64,000 bases of DNA from Pseudomonas sp. NFIX28 (GTDB lineage: Bacteria; Pseudomonadota; Gammaproteobacteria; Pseudomonadales; Pseudomonadaceae), in NCBI RefSeq assembly GCF_900107395.1, contig NZ_FNPW01000006.1, forward strand, positions 1 to 64,000, read 5' to 3'. Below, in pieces: positions 48,732 to 63,111 of the stretch (its first letter is position 1; each line of letters starts with the position of its first letter). Under the pieces are notes generated by a model. It saw only the letters and a program-made list of their open reading frames with translations, did no database searches and was not told the origin of the DNA. A program made the translations under genes and the position numbers.

Positions 48732-49217
48732 TCAATCGCGGAAGTTGTTGAACTGCAGCGGCATGCCGAACTCTTTCGCACGCAGGGCTGCGATAGCTTC
48801 CTGCAAATCGTCGCGCTTCTTGCCGGTAACCCGTACCTGCTCACCCTGGATGGCTGCCTGGACCTTGAGCTTGGCGTCCTTGACGTGGGCAACAATCTTT
48901 TTCGCCAGTTCCTTGTCGATACCTTCCTTGAGGGTCGCTTCCTGCTTCATTACCTTGCCCGAAGCGTAAGCGTCCTTGACCTCAAGGCACTGCACATCGA
49001 TCTTGCGCTTGACCAGCGCCAGCTTGAGGATCTCGATCATCGCTTCCAGCTGGAATTCGGCTTCCGCGGTCAGGTTGACGGTGAGTTCCTTTTCCTTGAA
49101 CTCGAAGCTGCCCTTGCCCTTCAAGTCATAGCGGCGGTCCAGCTCCTTGACGGCGTTTTCCACGGCGTTGGTGACTTCGTGTTTGTCCAGTTCGGATACC
49201 ACGTCGAACGACGGCAT
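48732..49217 (-). CDS. yajQ: YajQ family nucleotide-binding protein
   Basis: 161 residues from the ATG at 49217 ([22 protein letters not shown]), the normal length. It has two ferredoxin-like domains and ends [14 protein letters not shown] as expected. YajQ proteins bind nucleotides and c-di-GMP in some pathogens; the role here is unknown. It is transcribed away from panE. Confidence 0.94.
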   Translation of the reverse strand: MPSFDVVSELDKHEVTNAVENAVKELDRRYDLKGKGSFEFKEKELTVNLTAEAEFQLEAMIEILKLALVKRKIDVQCLEVKDAYASGKVMKQEATLKEGIDKELAKKIVAHVKDAKLKVQAAIQGEQVRVTGKKRDDLQEAIAALRAKEFGMPLQFNNFRD

Positions 49218-49254
49218 GTAATTTCTCCAATAAAAAAGGGGCGCAGCTCGATAA

Positions 49255-50280
<1,026 letters not shown>

Positions 50281-50325
50281 GCAGCGGCTACGCTGCCCAC
50301 GTGTTCCTCTCTAGCGACGTCCCCG

Positions 50326-52356
50326 ATGCCATTGCGCCAGCGCCTTGAAAACCTGCCGGTCGGCCAAAAACTGCTGGCAGCCCTGCTCGTCCTGCTGACT
50401 ACCGTGTTACTGGTTGCCAACCTGACCTTCATCAGCGCCGCTTACTGGATCTCGCAGGAAAGCATGGCGCCGCAAGCCTTGCAGACCATTGGCCGGCTGG
50501 TATCCAACCCGACCCTGGCCGCACAAGCGCTGGACTCGCCACAAAACGCCGAGAAACTGCTCAACGAGCTCAACAGCTACTCGCCCCTGCGCGCCGCAGC
50601 GATCTATGACAGCAAGGGCGCGCGCCTGGCCCAGCTGCAACATGGCGAACACCTGACGCTGCCAGAGCGCTATCGGCATATCGAAGCCTGGCAACTGACC
50701 GAGTTTCGCAGCAACCAGATCATCGCCCTGCCCCGCGCCGGCCAGCCTCCTGGCCATCTGTTGCTGGTGGCCAGCAGCGAACTGCCGATGGCCTTCTACA
50801 CCGGCACCCTGACTGCAAGCCTGGGCATCCTGATCTTCAGTGTGCTGCTGTGGCTGATCATTGCCCGGCAGATCAAACGGTTGATCACCCAGCCCATCCA
50901 TCAGCTGGAAGAACTGTCCCGGCAAGTGACCCGCGAGGAAAACTATTCCCTGCGCGCCGCCCGCGGCAACCATGACGAGATCGGTAGCCTCGCCGAGGCG
51001 TTCAACACCATGCTGTCTCGCATCGAAGCACGAGAACAGCAGCTCAAGCGCGCCCGAGACGACTCCCAGGCCGCCTATGACCAGGCCCAGGGCCTGGCTG
51101 AAGAAACCCGCCACACCAATCGCAAACTGGAACTGGAAGTCCAGGTGCGCAGCAAGATCGAAAAGAAACTCACCGGCTTCCAGAACTACCTCAACAGCAT
51201 CATCGACTCGATGCCCTCGGCCTTGATCGCCCTGGACGAGCAGCTCTATGTCACCCAATGGAACCAGGAGGCCAGCGCTCTCTCGGGAACCCGCCTGGAC
51301 GAGGCGCTGAATCAGCCGATCTTCCTCGCCTTCGAACCGCTCAAGCCGTTCCTGCCGCAACTCAAGGAAACCGTGGAGCAACATACGGTCACCAAGGTCG
51401 AGCGAGTCACCTGGGTCAAGGATGACGAGGCCCGGCATTACGCCCTCACGTTCTACCCCCTGATGGGAGGGGCCGGGCGTGGCGTGGTGATCCGTATCGA
51501 CGACATCACCCAGCGCCTGTCCCTGGAAGAAATGATGGTGCAGTCGGAAAAAATGCTCTCGGTTGGCGGCCTGGCCGCCGGCATGGCCCATGAAATCAAT
51601 AACCCGCTCGGGGCCATCCTGCACAACGTGCAGAACATTCGCCGGCGCCTGTCCCCCGATCTGCCGAAGAACCTGGAGCATGCCGAACAACTGGGCATCG
51701 AGCTGGAAACCGTCAACCGCTACCTGCAAAGCCGCGAAGTGCCGCAACTGCTCGACGGCATTCAGCAGGCCGGCGCCCGGGCGGCGAAAATCGTGACCCA
51801 CATGCTCAGTTTCAGCCGGCGCAGCAACCGGCAAATGGCGCCCTGCGACCTGCCGGCGTTGATCGACCAGGCCGTGGAGATTGCCAGCAACGACTTCGAC
51901 CTGGCCATAGGCTTCGACTTCAAGGGCCAGGCCATCATCCGTCAGTTCGACCCTCAGCTAGGCCCGGTCCCCGGTACCGCCAACGAACTGGAGCAGGTCC
52001 TGCTCAACTTGCTGAAAAACGCCGCCCAGGCCATTCACCAGCGCGTGGACGACAGCGAACCCGGGCGTATCATCCTGCGCACCCGGCTGAACCCGCCCTG
52101 GGCGGAAATCCAGGTCGAGGACAACGGTATCGGCATGACGGAAAACGTGCGCAAACGAACCTTCGAGCCGTTCTTCACCACCAAGGAAATCGGCCAGGGT
52201 ACCGGCCTCGGGCTGTCGGTTTCATACTTCATCATCACCAACAACCACAAAGGCCAGATGGAAGTGCAGTCGACGCAGGGCCAAGGCACTTGCTTCACCT
52301 TGCGCTTGCCATTGGCGGGCAGTCAGCCGCCACCGCTGGAACATTCCCCACTGTAG
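50326..52356 (+). CDS. Sensor histidine kinase with HAMP and PAS domains
   Basis: 676 residues. TM1 is at about 14-38, a periplasmic sensor domain follows to about 160, and TM2 is at about 165-185. HAMP (about 186-240), a coiled coil and PAS (about 290-400) precede the kinase core. The phospho-acceptor is His422 in AAGMAHEINNPLG. The N box is LLNLLKNAAQAI and the G boxes are VEDNGIGM and GTGLGLS. No response regulator gene is adjacent, so the partner is unknown. Confidence 0.92.
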   Translation: MPLRQRLENLPVGQKLLAALLVLLTTVLLVANLTFISAAYWISQESMAPQALQTIGRLVSNPTLAAQALDSPQNAEKLLNELNSYSPLRAAAIYDSKGARLAQLQHGEHLTLPERYRHIEAWQLTEFRSNQIIALPRAGQPPGHLLLVASSELPMAFYTGTLTASLGILIFSVLLWLIIARQIKRLITQPIHQLEELSRQVTREENYSLRAARGNHDEIGSLAEAFNTMLSRIEAREQQLKRARDDSQAAYDQAQGLAEETRHTNRKLELEVQVRSKIEKKLTGFQNYLNSIIDSMPSALIALDEQLYVTQWNQEASALSGTRLDEALNQPIFLAFEPLKPFLPQLKETVEQHTVTKVERVTWVKDDEARHYALTFYPLMGGAGRGVVIRIDDITQRLSLEEMMVQSEKMLSVGGLAAGMAHEINNPLGAILHNVQNIRRRLSPDLPKNLEHAEQLGIELETVNRYLQSREVPQLLDGIQQAGARAAKIVTHMLSFSRRSNRQMAPCDLPALIDQAVEIASNDFDLAIGFDFKGQAIIRQFDPQLGPVPGTANELEQVLLNLLKNAAQAIHQRVDDSEPGRIILRTRLNPPWAEIQVEDNGIGMTENVRKRTFEPFFTTKEIGQGTGLGLSVSYFIITNNHKGQMEVQSTQGQGTCFTLRLPLAGSQPPPLEHSPL

Positions 52357-52364
52357 AGGTAAGC

Positions 52365-52943
52365 ATGGGCTTTCGCTTGTCGAAGATTTACACCCGCACC
52401 GGCGACAAAGGCGAAACCGGGCTGGGTGATGGGCGCCGGGTTCCCAAGGACCATCCGCGGGTCGAGGCCATTGGCGAAGTCGATACGCTGAATAGCCAAT
52501 TGGGGCTGCTGTTGGCCGGCCTGGCTGAACAGCGTCTTGAGCATTCGGGGCTGCAAGAACTGATCGATGTCCTGGCACCTTGCCAACATCGACTGTTCGA
52601 CCTGGGCGGCGAATTGGCGATGCCTGCGTACAAGGCACTCGATATCGCGGAAATCGAACGCCTGGAAGCCGCCATCGATACCTGGAACGAAGAGCTGGGG
52701 CCGCTGGAGAATTTCATTCTGCCGGGCGGTTCCGCCCTGATCGCCCAGGCCCATGTCTGCCGCAGCCTGGCGCGCAGCGCCGAGCGACGCTGCCAGCATC
52801 TGAATGCCGTGGAGCCGCTGGAAGGCGTCGGCCTGGCCTATATCAATCGCCTGTCCGACTTGTTGTTCGTGGCGGCGCGCCTGATTGCCAGGCGCCAGGG
52901 TGTTGCCGAGATTCTCTGGCAGGCGGCGGCGAAACCCGAATAG
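52365..52943 (+). CDS. Cob(I)alamin adenosyltransferase, PduO type
   Basis: 192 residues from the ATG at 52365 (MGFRLSKIYTRTGDKGETGLGDG), preceded by AGAGG. The PduO-type core includes KIYTRTGDKGETGL, EAIGEVDTLNSQLGL, FILPGGSALIAQAHVCRSLARSAER and YINRLSDLLFVAAR. It converts cob(I)alamin to adenosylcobalamin using ATP. It starts 8 bases after the sensor kinase stop. Confidence 0.95.
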   Translation: MGFRLSKIYTRTGDKGETGLGDGRRVPKDHPRVEAIGEVDTLNSQLGLLLAGLAEQRLEHSGLQELIDVLAPCQHRLFDLGGELAMPAYKALDIAEIERLEAAIDTWNEELGPLENFILPGGSALIAQAHVCRSLARSAERRCQHLNAVEPLEGVGLAYINRLSDLLFVAARLIARRQGVAEILWQAAAKPE

Positions 52944-52956
52944 CGGGCGATTGAGG

Positions 52957-52997
52957 TCCGCTGAAGGCCAGCCTGGCCGCCTCTGTACCAGCGGACA
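52957..52997. terminator. Nested inverted repeat between convergent genes
   Basis: GTCCGCTG (52957-52964) pairs with CAGCGGAC (52990-52997) and encloses GGCCAGCCTGGCC. There is no T run; it is probably a transcription barrier or mRNA-stabilising structure. Confidence 0.45.
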
Positions 52998-53012
52998 GGC
53001 TGGCGAATGCCC

Positions 53013-53951
53013 TCAGGGCCAGAACGCGCGAATCCCCGCCACCCCTTGCGCGCCGGCTTGCCAGGCCTGCTCGCGCTGGTCCGGACCGACGCCGCCCAGC
53101 AGGTAGACCGGCTTGTTGAAACCACCGATCAATTGCGCGGCCTGCTCCCAGCCCAATGGCTGCGCGCCAGGGTGGGTCTGGGTCGGCTGGACGGGCGATA
53201 GCGTCACGAAGTCCACGTCCATCTGCTGCGCCAGCGACAGCTCTTCAGCATCATGGCAGGATGCCGCCAGCCAACGTTCCTTACCAAAAGGCCGTCCGGC
53301 GCTGGCGTATTTGCGCAGCTGCGCCGAGGTGATGTGCCAGCCCGCCGACGGGAAATCGCCCAGCCATTCGAACGGCCCCTTGAGCATCAATTGCGCCTTG
53401 CCCGCACACAGGCCTACCGCATCCACCGCCAAGTCGCGGTATTGCGGGTCGTAGCCGTTGGGCGCGCGCAGCTGGATCAACTTGATGCCCCCGGCGATGG
53501 CTTTCTGCATGCCTCGCAACAGCGCCGGTGTTTCCAGGCCTTCCGGGGTAATCAAGTAGTCGCTGGGCAAACGTGCCGCTGCCACGATCGGCTGGTTGGC
53601 CGCCGGGAACTCGTAGTTTTCCAATTCACGGGCCGTGACCCAGGCCAACGGCTGGCCCTCGGCGCCATGAGGCTCGCCGGTAAAACCGCTGACTTCCCAG
53701 ACATCCAGCAAGACCTGCTTGTCCGAGTAATCATGCTGGACCTTGATCAGCGGCCGCGCCTCGGACACCAGGATGCCCAGCTCCTCCTGCAGCTCACGGG
53801 TCAGCGCCGCCGCCACCGCTTCGCCCGCCTCGACCTTGCCGCCGGGAAACTCCCAGAGACCGCCCTGATGCTGGGTATCGGCGCGTCGGGCAATCAGAAT
53901 CTTGCCGTTGGCATCGCGGATAACAGCCGCCGCCACATGTACTCGTTTCAC
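53013..53951 (-). CDS. Nudix hydrolase (MutT)-thiamine phosphate synthase (ThiE)-like fusion
   Basis: 312 residues from the GTG at 53951 with GAGGAAG seven bases upstream. Residues about 1-130 are a Nudix domain with the box GGKVEAGEAVAAALTRELQEELGI. Residues about 150-312 resemble ThiE/TenI, ending LLGGVGPDQREQAWQAGAQGVAGIRAFW. Fused MutT-ThiE proteins are known in Pseudomonas; the Nudix part should be an 8-oxo-dGTP diphosphatase. The ThiE-like part may lack thiamine synthase activity. Confidence 0.92.
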   Translation of the reverse strand: MKRVHVAAAVIRDANGKILIARRADTQHQGGLWEFPGGKVEAGEAVAAALTRELQEELGILVSEARPLIKVQHDYSDKQVLLDVWEVSGFTGEPHGAEGQPLAWVTARELENYEFPAANQPIVAAARLPSDYLITPEGLETPALLRGMQKAIAGGIKLIQLRAPNGYDPQYRDLAVDAVGLCAGKAQLMLKGPFEWLGDFPSAGWHITSAQLRKYASAGRPFGKERWLAASCHDAEELSLAQQMDVDFVTLSPVQPTQTHPGAQPLGWEQAAQLIGGFNKPVYLLGGVGPDQREQAWQAGAQGVAGIRAFWP

Positions 53952-54580
53952 CGCACTGCTTCCTCTAAACCGGCTTTCTGCCAGGCCTTGAAGGCTGGCC
54001 ATTGATAAATCGTTTCCACATACGCCGCGTCGACAGCCGGCAGCGCCACCCGATAGGTGCGCAGGCGCACGGCGACGGGCGCGAAAAAGGCATCTGCCAG
54101 GCTGACCGGGCCAAACAGGAAAGGGCCTGGTTCGGCCGCGGCCGCACGACACTCGGCCCACAGCGCCAGCATCCGCTCGATATCGGCCTGGGCCTCGGGT
54201 GGCATGGGCGACAGCGCGGCATCGCGGCTCAGGTCGAATGGCAGGTTGCCGCGCAGGCCGAAGAAACCGCTGTGCATCTGCGCACAGGCGGAGCGAGCCT
54301 GGGCTCGAGCGGCGACGTCACACGGCCAAAGCGCGGCCTCGGGAAACCGCTCGACCAGATACTCGGCAATCGCCAGCGAGTCGGCGATGGTGCCGTGCTC
54401 GGTCTTCAGCAGCGGGACCTTGCCGGTCGGCGAATGCTTGAGGATCAGCTCGCGGGTATCGGGCTGATTCAGCCTGATGAGTTCTTCGGTGTAAGTCGCG
54501 CCAGCCAGTTCAAGCGCCAGGGCGGCGCGCAGCGACCAGGAGGAGTAAAGCTTGTCGCCGATGATCAGGTGAAGATTCAT
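53948..54580 (-). CDS. Glutathione S-transferase family protein
   Basis: 210 residues from the ATG at 54580 (MNLHLIIGDKLYSSWSLRAALAL); an upstream GTG at 54589 has no ribosome binding site. The thioredoxin-fold N-terminal domain has SSWSLRAAL (catalytic Ser region) and GKVPLLKTEHGTIADSLAIAEYLVERF, and the rest is the helical GST-C domain. The end overlaps the Nudix start by 4 bases. Confidence 0.9.
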   Translation of the reverse strand: MNLHLIIGDKLYSSWSLRAALALELAGATYTEELIRLNQPDTRELILKHSPTGKVPLLKTEHGTIADSLAIAEYLVERFPEAALWPCDVAARAQARSACAQMHSGFFGLRGNLPFDLSRDAALSPMPPEAQADIERMLALWAECRAAAAEPGPFLFGPVSLADAFFAPVAVRLRTYRVALPAVDAAYVETIYQWPAFKAWQKAGLEEAVR

Positions 54581-54600
54581 GTCGGGCACCTTTCAGAGGG

Positions 54601-54644
54601 GATGGAGGCCCTAGGCCTCCATCGCGAGCAGGCTCGCTCCTACA
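54601..54644. repeat. Palindrome and single REP element downstream of argJ
   Basis: GATGGAGGCC-CTA-GGCCTCCATC (54601-54623) is a perfect palindrome, and ATCGCGAGCAGGCTCGCTCC followed by TACA (54621-54644) is a REP unit of the P. fluorescens type. The two overlap slightly, so they form a joined structure between argJ and the GST gene. Confidence 0.75.
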
Positions 54645-54695
54645 CGTGATGCATCGCGTCCATGTAGAAGCGGTTTGCTCGCCGTAGCGATGAAG

Positions 54696-55913
54696 TCAGG
54701 TACGGTATTCCGCGTTGATTTTCACGTACTCGTGGGACAGGTCGGTGGTCCAGATGGTTTCGCTGCAATCGCCGCGACCCAGTTCGATACGGATGGTGAT
54801 TTCTTCCTGCTGCATCACCGCCGCGCCCAGGGCTTCGGTGTAGCTGGCAGCACGCGCACCACGGCTGGCGATACACACTTCGCCGAGGAAGACGTCGATC
54901 TTGCTCACGTCCAGGTCCGGCACGCCGGCACGGCCAACGGCGGCCAGGATACGCCCCCAGTTCGGATCGGAAGCGAACAGCGCGGTCTTGATCAATGGCG
55001 AGTGCGCCACGGTGTAGCCGACGTCCAGGCATTCCTGGTGATTGCCGCCGCCGTTGACTTCGACCGTCACGAACTTGGTCGCGCCTTCGCCGTCACGCAC
55101 GATGGCCTGGGCCACTTCCATGCACACTTCGAATACTGCCTGCTTCAACGCCGCGAACAGCGGGCCGCTGGCTTCGGTGATTTCTGGCAGGGCGGCCTGG
55201 CCAGTGGCGATCAGCATGCAGCAGTCGTTGGTGGAGGTATCTCCGTCGATGGTGATGCGGTTGAACGACTTGTTGGCGCCGTCCAGCAGCAGGTTTTGCA
55301 ACACCTCACGGGAGACTTTGGCGTCAGTGGCAATGTAGCCGAGCATGGTCGCCATGTTCGGACGAATCATGCCCGCCCCCTTGCTGATGCCAGTGACCGT
55401 GATGGTCACGCCATCATGCTGGAATTGGCGGCTGGCGCCCTTGGGCAGGGTGTCGGTGGTCATGATGCCGGTAGCGGCGGCTGCCCAGTTGTCCACGGAC
55501 AGATCGTCCAGTGCGGCTTGGAGCGCGCCTTCGATCTTTTCGACGGGCAGTGGCTCGCCGATTACGCCGGTGGAATATGGCAGTACGGCGCTGGCATCGA
55601 CGCCCGTCAGCTCGGCCAGCTTGGCGCACGTACGGGTCGCGGCGGCCAGGCCTGGCTCACCGGTGCCGGCGTTGGCGTTGCCGGTGTTGGTCAGCAGGTA
55701 ACGCACAGGACCTTGCACACGCTGCTTGGCCAGGATCACCGGAGCGGCGCAGAACGCGTTCAAGGTGAACACACCGGCCACCGTAGAACCTTCGGCACAG
55801 CGCATGACCACAACATCCTTGCGCCCGGGGCGCTTGATGCCCGCCGAAGCGATACCGAGTTCAAAACCGGCAACCGGGTGCAACGTTGGCAAAGGACCAA
55901 GACCAACAGCCAT
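54696..55913 (-). CDS. argJ: Bifunctional glutamate N-acetyltransferase/amino-acid acetyltransferase ArgJ
   Basis: A 405-residue enzyme of arginine synthesis that recycles the acetyl group from N-acetylornithine to glutamate. It is self-cleaved before the Thr in the [10 protein letters not shown] motif (about residue 186-195), giving two subunits. Other landmarks are [14 protein letters not shown] and CMLIATG. It lies upstream of secA in transcription reading leftwards, but a terminator separates them. Confidence 0.96.
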   Translation of the reverse strand: MAVGLGPLPTLHPVAGFELGIASAGIKRPGRKDVVVMRCAEGSTVAGVFTLNAFCAAPVILAKQRVQGPVRYLLTNTGNANAGTGEPGLAAATRTCAKLAELTGVDASAVLPYSTGVIGEPLPVEKIEGALQAALDDLSVDNWAAAATGIMTTDTLPKGASRQFQHDGVTITVTGISKGAGMIRPNMATMLGYIATDAKVSREVLQNLLLDGANKSFNRITIDGDTSTNDCCMLIATGQAALPEITEASGPLFAALKQAVFEVCMEVAQAIVRDGEGATKFVTVEVNGGGNHQECLDVGYTVAHSPLIKTALFASDPNWGRILAAVGRAGVPDLDVSKIDVFLGEVCIASRGARAASYTEALGAAVMQQEEITIRIELGRGDCSETIWTTDLSHEYVKINAEYRT

Positions 55914-55941
55914 GAATGCGCTCCTCTTTAACGTGATGTGC

Positions 55942-55966
55942 GCACTGCCGTCGCAAAAGGCAGTGC
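55942..55966. repeat. 8-bp inverted repeat before argJ
   Basis: GCACTGCC (55942-55949) is inverted at 55959-55966 with a 9-nt loop. It lies just upstream of argJ (leftward) and downstream of the secA terminator, perhaps in the argJ leader. Confidence 0.4.
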
Positions 55967-55973
55967 TGCGAAT

Positions 55974-56010
55974 GGAAAAACGCCGCGACGGCTGATGCCG
56001 GTCGCGGCGC
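55974..56010 (-). terminator. Terminator of secA
   Basis: CGCCGCGAC (55981-55989) pairs with GTCGCGGCG (56001-56009), and AAAAA at 55976-55980 gives a T run on the minus strand. Confidence 0.85.
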
Positions 56011-56036
56011 GGGTATTTCAGTGTCTGGCGGAAATC

Positions 56037-58772
<2,736 letters not shown>

Positions 58773-59078
58773 ATCGGCAGGATCTTCCACACATAGGGAT
58801 GGAGGGCGGCCCCGTGAGTCGCCCGTGCAGCCCTCATGGCCGCATGCGAACGAGCATTCTACCCGGAAACGATGGTGAGGAAAGTGGCGTTATTCCACGA
58901 TGCTGGTACAGCGCTGTGACGGGGCTTCTTTACAATAAGGCCTTTTTTGCCAGTTTCAACCCGGACGAGTACGAAGTTAACCGTTGATTTAATAGATAAA
59001 GCCTCGCCCCGGCGATGAACGAGGTGTGGCCAACGCTTTCTGCTACCATGGCGGCTCTGTAACTTCAGGTGTCTGATC
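58773..59078. other. Intergenic region between secA and the DUF721 gene
   Basis: About 300 bases between divergent genes, presumably both promoters. No gene or clear regulatory motif was recognised. Confidence 0.4.
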
Positions 59079-59534
59079 ATGGCATTTCGCCCTCTTACGG
59101 CCAGAGCACCCGCCGTACTCCTTCGCGAAGCCAAGCCCCTCAAAGCCATACTCGGCCACGCCCAGCGCCTTGCGCATTTGCAGCGCTTGCTGGAAAGCCA
59201 GTTGCAACCGGCTGCGCGCGAACACTGTCACGTTGCCTCCTGGCGCGAAGGCAGCCTGTTGCTGATTGTCACCGATGGCCACTGGGCAACGCGTCTGCGC
59301 TATCAGCAAAAACGCTTGCAACGTCAGCTTTTGGAATTCAATGAGTTCAATAATCTGACGCGGATTCTGTTCAAGGTGCAGCCTCCCACGGTGCAACGCG
59401 GCGCGACCGGCCACACCATGGACCTGTCGAGCAATGCCGCCGAGACCATTCAGGCCACTGCCGACGGCATCACCGATCCCAATCTGCGTGCCGCCCTGGA
59501 GCGCCTGGCCAGCCACGCCAAATCAAGGACGTGA
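59079..59534 (+). CDS. DUF721 family protein
   Basis: 151 residues starting MAFRPLTARAPAVLLREAKPLKAILGHAQRLAHLQRLLESQLQPA, typical of the short DUF721 proteins near secA in gammaproteobacteria. Some DUF721 members (DciA) load the replicative helicase DnaB; whether this short one does is unknown. It converges with the HerA-like gene. Confidence 0.85.
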   Translation: MAFRPLTARAPAVLLREAKPLKAILGHAQRLAHLQRLLESQLQPAAREHCHVASWREGSLLLIVTDGHWATRLRYQQKRLQRQLLEFNEFNNLTRILFKVQPPTVQRGATGHTMDLSSNAAETIQATADGITDPNLRAALERLASHAKSRT

Positions 59535-59549
59535 CGGGCCAGTCGGCGA

Positions 59550-61049
59550 TCAACGGCGCTTGCTGCCCCCCAGCAGGGAGCCCATCAACCCGCGCACCAG
59601 CTGCCGTCCCAATTGGTTGGCGGCCTGGCGCATGGCCGACTTCAAGGCCTGCCCCGCAGCCGTCCCCAGGAACTCGCCGGCTCGATCGGTAAAGCTCGGC
59701 TCCTCGGCGGCCGGCTTGCCCGGCGTAGCGTCGGCTTCCGGTGCCAGGCCCTTGCGCCCCATCAGCACTTCGTAGGCCGATTCACGGTCGATCGGTTTGT
59801 CGTAACGGCCGACCAGCGGCGAACTGTTGATCAGCGCCGCGCGTTCGGCCTCGGTCAGCGGCCCGATACGCGATTGTGGCGGCGCCACCAACACGCGCTG
59901 GACCATTTCCGGCGTACCTTTTTCCTGCAGCGTGCCGACCAGCGCCTCGCCGATTCCCAGTTCGGTAAGCACCGACAGGGCATCAAATTCCGGGTTCGGC
60001 CGGAAGCCGTCCGCCACTGCGCGCAAGGACTTCTGCTCCTTGGCGGTAAATGCCCGCAAGCCGTGCTGCACGCGCAGCCCCAGTTGCGCCAGCACGTCGT
60101 CCGGCAAGTCGCCCGGCGACTGGGTGACGAAATACACCCCCACGCCTTTGGAACGAATCAGCCGGACCACTTGCTCCAGCCGGTCCTGCAACGCCTTCGG
60201 CGTGCCGGCGAACAATAGGTGGGCCTCGTCGAAAAACAGCGCCAGCAGCGGTTTTTCCGCATCGCCGCGCTCCGGCAATTGCTCGAACAACTCGGCCAGC
60301 AGCCACAGCAGGAAGGTCGCGTAGACTTTCGGCGCCTCATGCACCAGGCGGCTGGCGTCGAGCAGATGAATCCGCCCGCGCCCGTCGCTGGCCGGCTGCA
60401 GGATGTCTTCCAATTGCAGGGCCGGTTCGCCGAACAGGGCTTCGGCGCCCTGCTGCTCCAGGGTGGCCAGGCGCCGCAACAAAGCCTGGCTGGAGCCCGT
60501 GGTCATCAGCGCCGCGTCATCCCCCAGCAACTGCGGATTGTCCTTGAGGTGGTTGAGCAACGCCTTGAGGTCTTTGAGGTCGAGCAGCAACAGGCCTTCA
60601 CGGTCAGCCACCTTGAAGGCCGCATACAGCGCCGATTGCTGGCTGTCGGTCAGTTCCAGCAGGCTGCCCAGCAGCAGCGGGCCCATTTCGCTCAGGGTGG
60701 TGCGCAGCGGGTGCCCGGATTGCCCGTGAATGTCCCACAGCGTCACCGGATAAGCCTGCGGCTTGTGGTTCAGCCATGGCATCCCGGCAATCCGTTCGGC
60801 CACCTTGCCCTGGGGATTGCCCGCGGCGCCCAGGCCACACAGGTCACCCTTGATATCCGCGGCGAACACCGCGACACCGGCATCGCTGAACGCTTCCGCC
60901 AATCGTTGCAGAGTGACGGTTTTCCCTGTCCCGGTAGCGCCAGCCACCAGCCCGTGACGATTTGCCAGGCGCATGGCCTGGGCAATCGGTTGCCCTGCGA
61001 GATCGGCACCGATAACGAGTTGCGATGAATCCGGCATTTTGTCACCCAT
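59550..61049 (-). CDS. HerA-like ATPase, DUF853 family (YjgR)
   Basis: A 499-residue P-loop ATPase. Walker A is GATGTGKT at about residue 37-44, and Walker B is LLALFFDEAHLLF. The DUF853/YjgR layout is clear: IKGDLCGLGAAGNPQGKVAERI, PVTLWDIHGQSGHPLRTTLSEMGPLLLG and GVGVYFVTQSPGDLPDDVLAQLGLRVQHGLRAF. It probably translocates DNA or remodels protein; function is unproven. The start may be the second Met (61037). Confidence 0.88.
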   Translation of the reverse strand: MGDKMPDSSQLVIGADLAGQPIAQAMRLANRHGLVAGATGTGKTVTLQRLAEAFSDAGVAVFAADIKGDLCGLGAAGNPQGKVAERIAGMPWLNHKPQAYPVTLWDIHGQSGHPLRTTLSEMGPLLLGSLLELTDSQQSALYAAFKVADREGLLLLDLKDLKALLNHLKDNPQLLGDDAALMTTGSSQALLRRLATLEQQGAEALFGEPALQLEDILQPASDGRGRIHLLDASRLVHEAPKVYATFLLWLLAELFEQLPERGDAEKPLLALFFDEAHLLFAGTPKALQDRLEQVVRLIRSKGVGVYFVTQSPGDLPDDVLAQLGLRVQHGLRAFTAKEQKSLRAVADGFRPNPEFDALSVLTELGIGEALVGTLQEKGTPEMVQRVLVAPPQSRIGPLTEAERAALINSSPLVGRYDKPIDRESAYEVLMGRKGLAPEADATPGKPAAEEPSFTDRAGEFLGTAAGQALKSAMRQAANQLGRQLVRGLMGSLLGGSKRR

Positions 61050-61221
61050 GGTTAATCTTTAGCCGTGCCCGGCCGATATCAGACCAGAAAAGACTGAAAA
61101 ATAGGCCAGATAATTCCCTAAGGAGAGATGGAAATATCAACTTACTTTCAACCCCGCCCATTTTGCGCGCTTTTCTAAGAGCACGCTCGTGACATTAAGA
61201 CCTTAGCGGACACCACAAGCC

Positions 61222-63111
61222 ATGAACAAAAACCTGCGCTTCAGCCATAAAATCCTGCTTGCCGCCGCCCTCATCGTTATTGCCGCCTTCGCCTCCTTCA
61301 CGCTGTACAACGACTACTTGCAGCGCAATGCGATCCGCGAAGACCTGGACAATTACCTGCATGAGATGGGCGATGTGACCGCCAGCAACATCCAGACCTG
61401 GCTCACCGGGCGCATCCTGCTGATCGAAAACCTGGCGCAAAACCTGGCGATCGATCCGCACTCGACCAAAGTGGGCAGCCTGCTCGAACAAAAGGCCCTG
61501 ACCTCGACCTTCATGGCCTCCTACCTGGGCGATGCCAGCGGCAGCTTCACCATCCGCCCGGACGCGAAGATGCCCGACGGCTTCGACCCGCGCGTTCGCC
61601 CCTGGTACAAGGGCGCCGAAAGCAGCAGCGGCTCGACCCTCACCGAACCCTATATAGATGCAGCCACCGGCCAGTTGATCATTTCCGTCGCCACCGCCTC
61701 GCGTAGCGCCGGGCAGAGCATTGGCGTGGTGGGCGGCGACCTGAGCCTGCAAACCCTGGTCGAGACTCTCAACGCCCTGGACTTCGACGGCATGGGCTAT
61801 GCCTTCCTGGTCAGCGCCGACGGCAAGATCCTGGTGCACCCGGACAAGGCATTGGTGATGAAGAGCCTGAGCGAGGCCTATCCGCAGAACACGCCGCGCA
61901 TCAACGGTGATTTCAGCGAGATCGACGTCGAGGGCAAGACCCGCATCGTCACCTTCACCCCGATCAAGGGCCTGCCTTCGGTGAACTGGTACATCGGCCT
62001 GTCCGTGGACAAGGACAAGGCGTTCTCGATGCTCAGCGAGTTCCGGGCCTCGGCCATCGTCGCCACCATCATCGCCGTGGCGATCATCATCGCCCTGCTG
62101 GGCATGCTGATCCGCGTGCTGATGCAACCCTTGCACGTCATGACCCGCGCCATGCAAGACATCGCCGAGGGTGAAGGCGACCTGACCCGCCGCCTGACCA
62201 TCCAGAACCATGACGAGTTCGGCATTCTCGGTACCGCGTTCAACCGCTTCGTGGAGCGCATCCACGGTTCGATCCGCGAAGTGTCGTCGGCCACCGAACA
62301 CGTCAACGAAGTCGCCCTGCGCGTGGTCAGTGCTTCGAACTCGTCGATGCTCAATTCCGACGAGCAGGCCAGCCGCACCAACAGCGTGGCCGCCGCAATC
62401 AATCAGCTCGGCGCCGCCGCCCAGGAAATCGCCCGCAATGCCGCCCAGGCCTCACAGCAGGCCAGCGACGCGCGCAATCTGGCCGAGGACGGCCAGCAAG
62501 TGGTGGATCGCAGCATCCTGGCGATGAACCAACTGTCGGACATGATCAGCGCCTCGAGCAGCAACATCGAAACCCTCAACAGCAAGACCGTGAACATCGG
62601 GCAGATCCTCGAAGTCATCACCAGCATCTCCCAGCAGACCAACCTGCTGGCCCTCAACGCGGCCATCGAAGCGGCGCGGGCGGGCGAGGCCGGGCGTGGT
62701 TTCGCCGTGGTCGCCGATGAAGTGCGCAACCTGGCCCATCGCACCCAGGAATCGGCGCAACAGGTGCAGACCATGATCGAAGAGCTGCAAGTCGGCGCCC
62801 GTGAGTCGGTGAGCACCATGAGCAATAGCCAGCGCCACAGCCAGGACAGCGTGGCGATCGCCAACCAGGCCGGCGAGCGCTTGAACAGCGTGACCCTGCG
62901 CATCGGCGAGATCGACGGCATGAACCAGTCGGTCGCCACCGCGACCGAGGAACAGACCTCGGTGGTGGAATCGATCAACATGGACATCACCGAGATCAAC
63001 ACCCTGAACCAGGAAGGCGTGGAAAACCTGCAGTCGACCCTGCGCGCTTGCTCCGACCTCGAGCAGCAGGCCGCGCGCCTGAAACAACTGGTCGGCAGCT
63101 TCCGCATCTGA
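61222..63111 (+). CDS. Methyl-accepting chemotaxis protein with dCache sensor
   Basis: 629 residues. TM1 is at about 10-30, a periplasmic dCache domain spans about 35-275, and TM2 is at about 277-300. HAMP (about 300-350) and the signalling hairpin [20 protein letters not shown] (about 470-490) follow. The sensor has [17 protein letters not shown] and VGGDLSL. This Arg-x-Trp-Tyr, Tyr-x-Asp, Asp pattern fits the amino-acid-binding dCache_1 type (PctA-like). It is likely an amino-acid chemoreceptor; the ligand is inferred. Confidence 0.93.
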   Translation: MNKNLRFSHKILLAAALIVIAAFASFTLYNDYLQRNAIREDLDNYLHEMGDVTASNIQTWLTGRILLIENLAQNLAIDPHSTKVGSLLEQKALTSTFMASYLGDASGSFTIRPDAKMPDGFDPRVRPWYKGAESSSGSTLTEPYIDAATGQLIISVATASRSAGQSIGVVGGDLSLQTLVETLNALDFDGMGYAFLVSADGKILVHPDKALVMKSLSEAYPQNTPRINGDFSEIDVEGKTRIVTFTPIKGLPSVNWYIGLSVDKDKAFSMLSEFRASAIVATIIAVAIIIALLGMLIRVLMQPLHVMTRAMQDIAEGEGDLTRRLTIQNHDEFGILGTAFNRFVERIHGSIREVSSATEHVNEVALRVVSASNSSMLNSDEQASRTNSVAAAINQLGAAAQEIARNAAQASQQASDARNLAEDGQQVVDRSILAMNQLSDMISASSSNIETLNSKTVNIGQILEVITSISQQTNLLALNAAIEAARAGEAGRGFAVVADEVRNLAHRTQESAQQVQTMIEELQVGARESVSTMSNSQRHSQDSVAIANQAGERLNSVTLRIGEIDGMNQSVATATEEQTSVVESINMDITEINTLNQEGVENLQSTLRACSDLEQQAARLKQLVGSFRI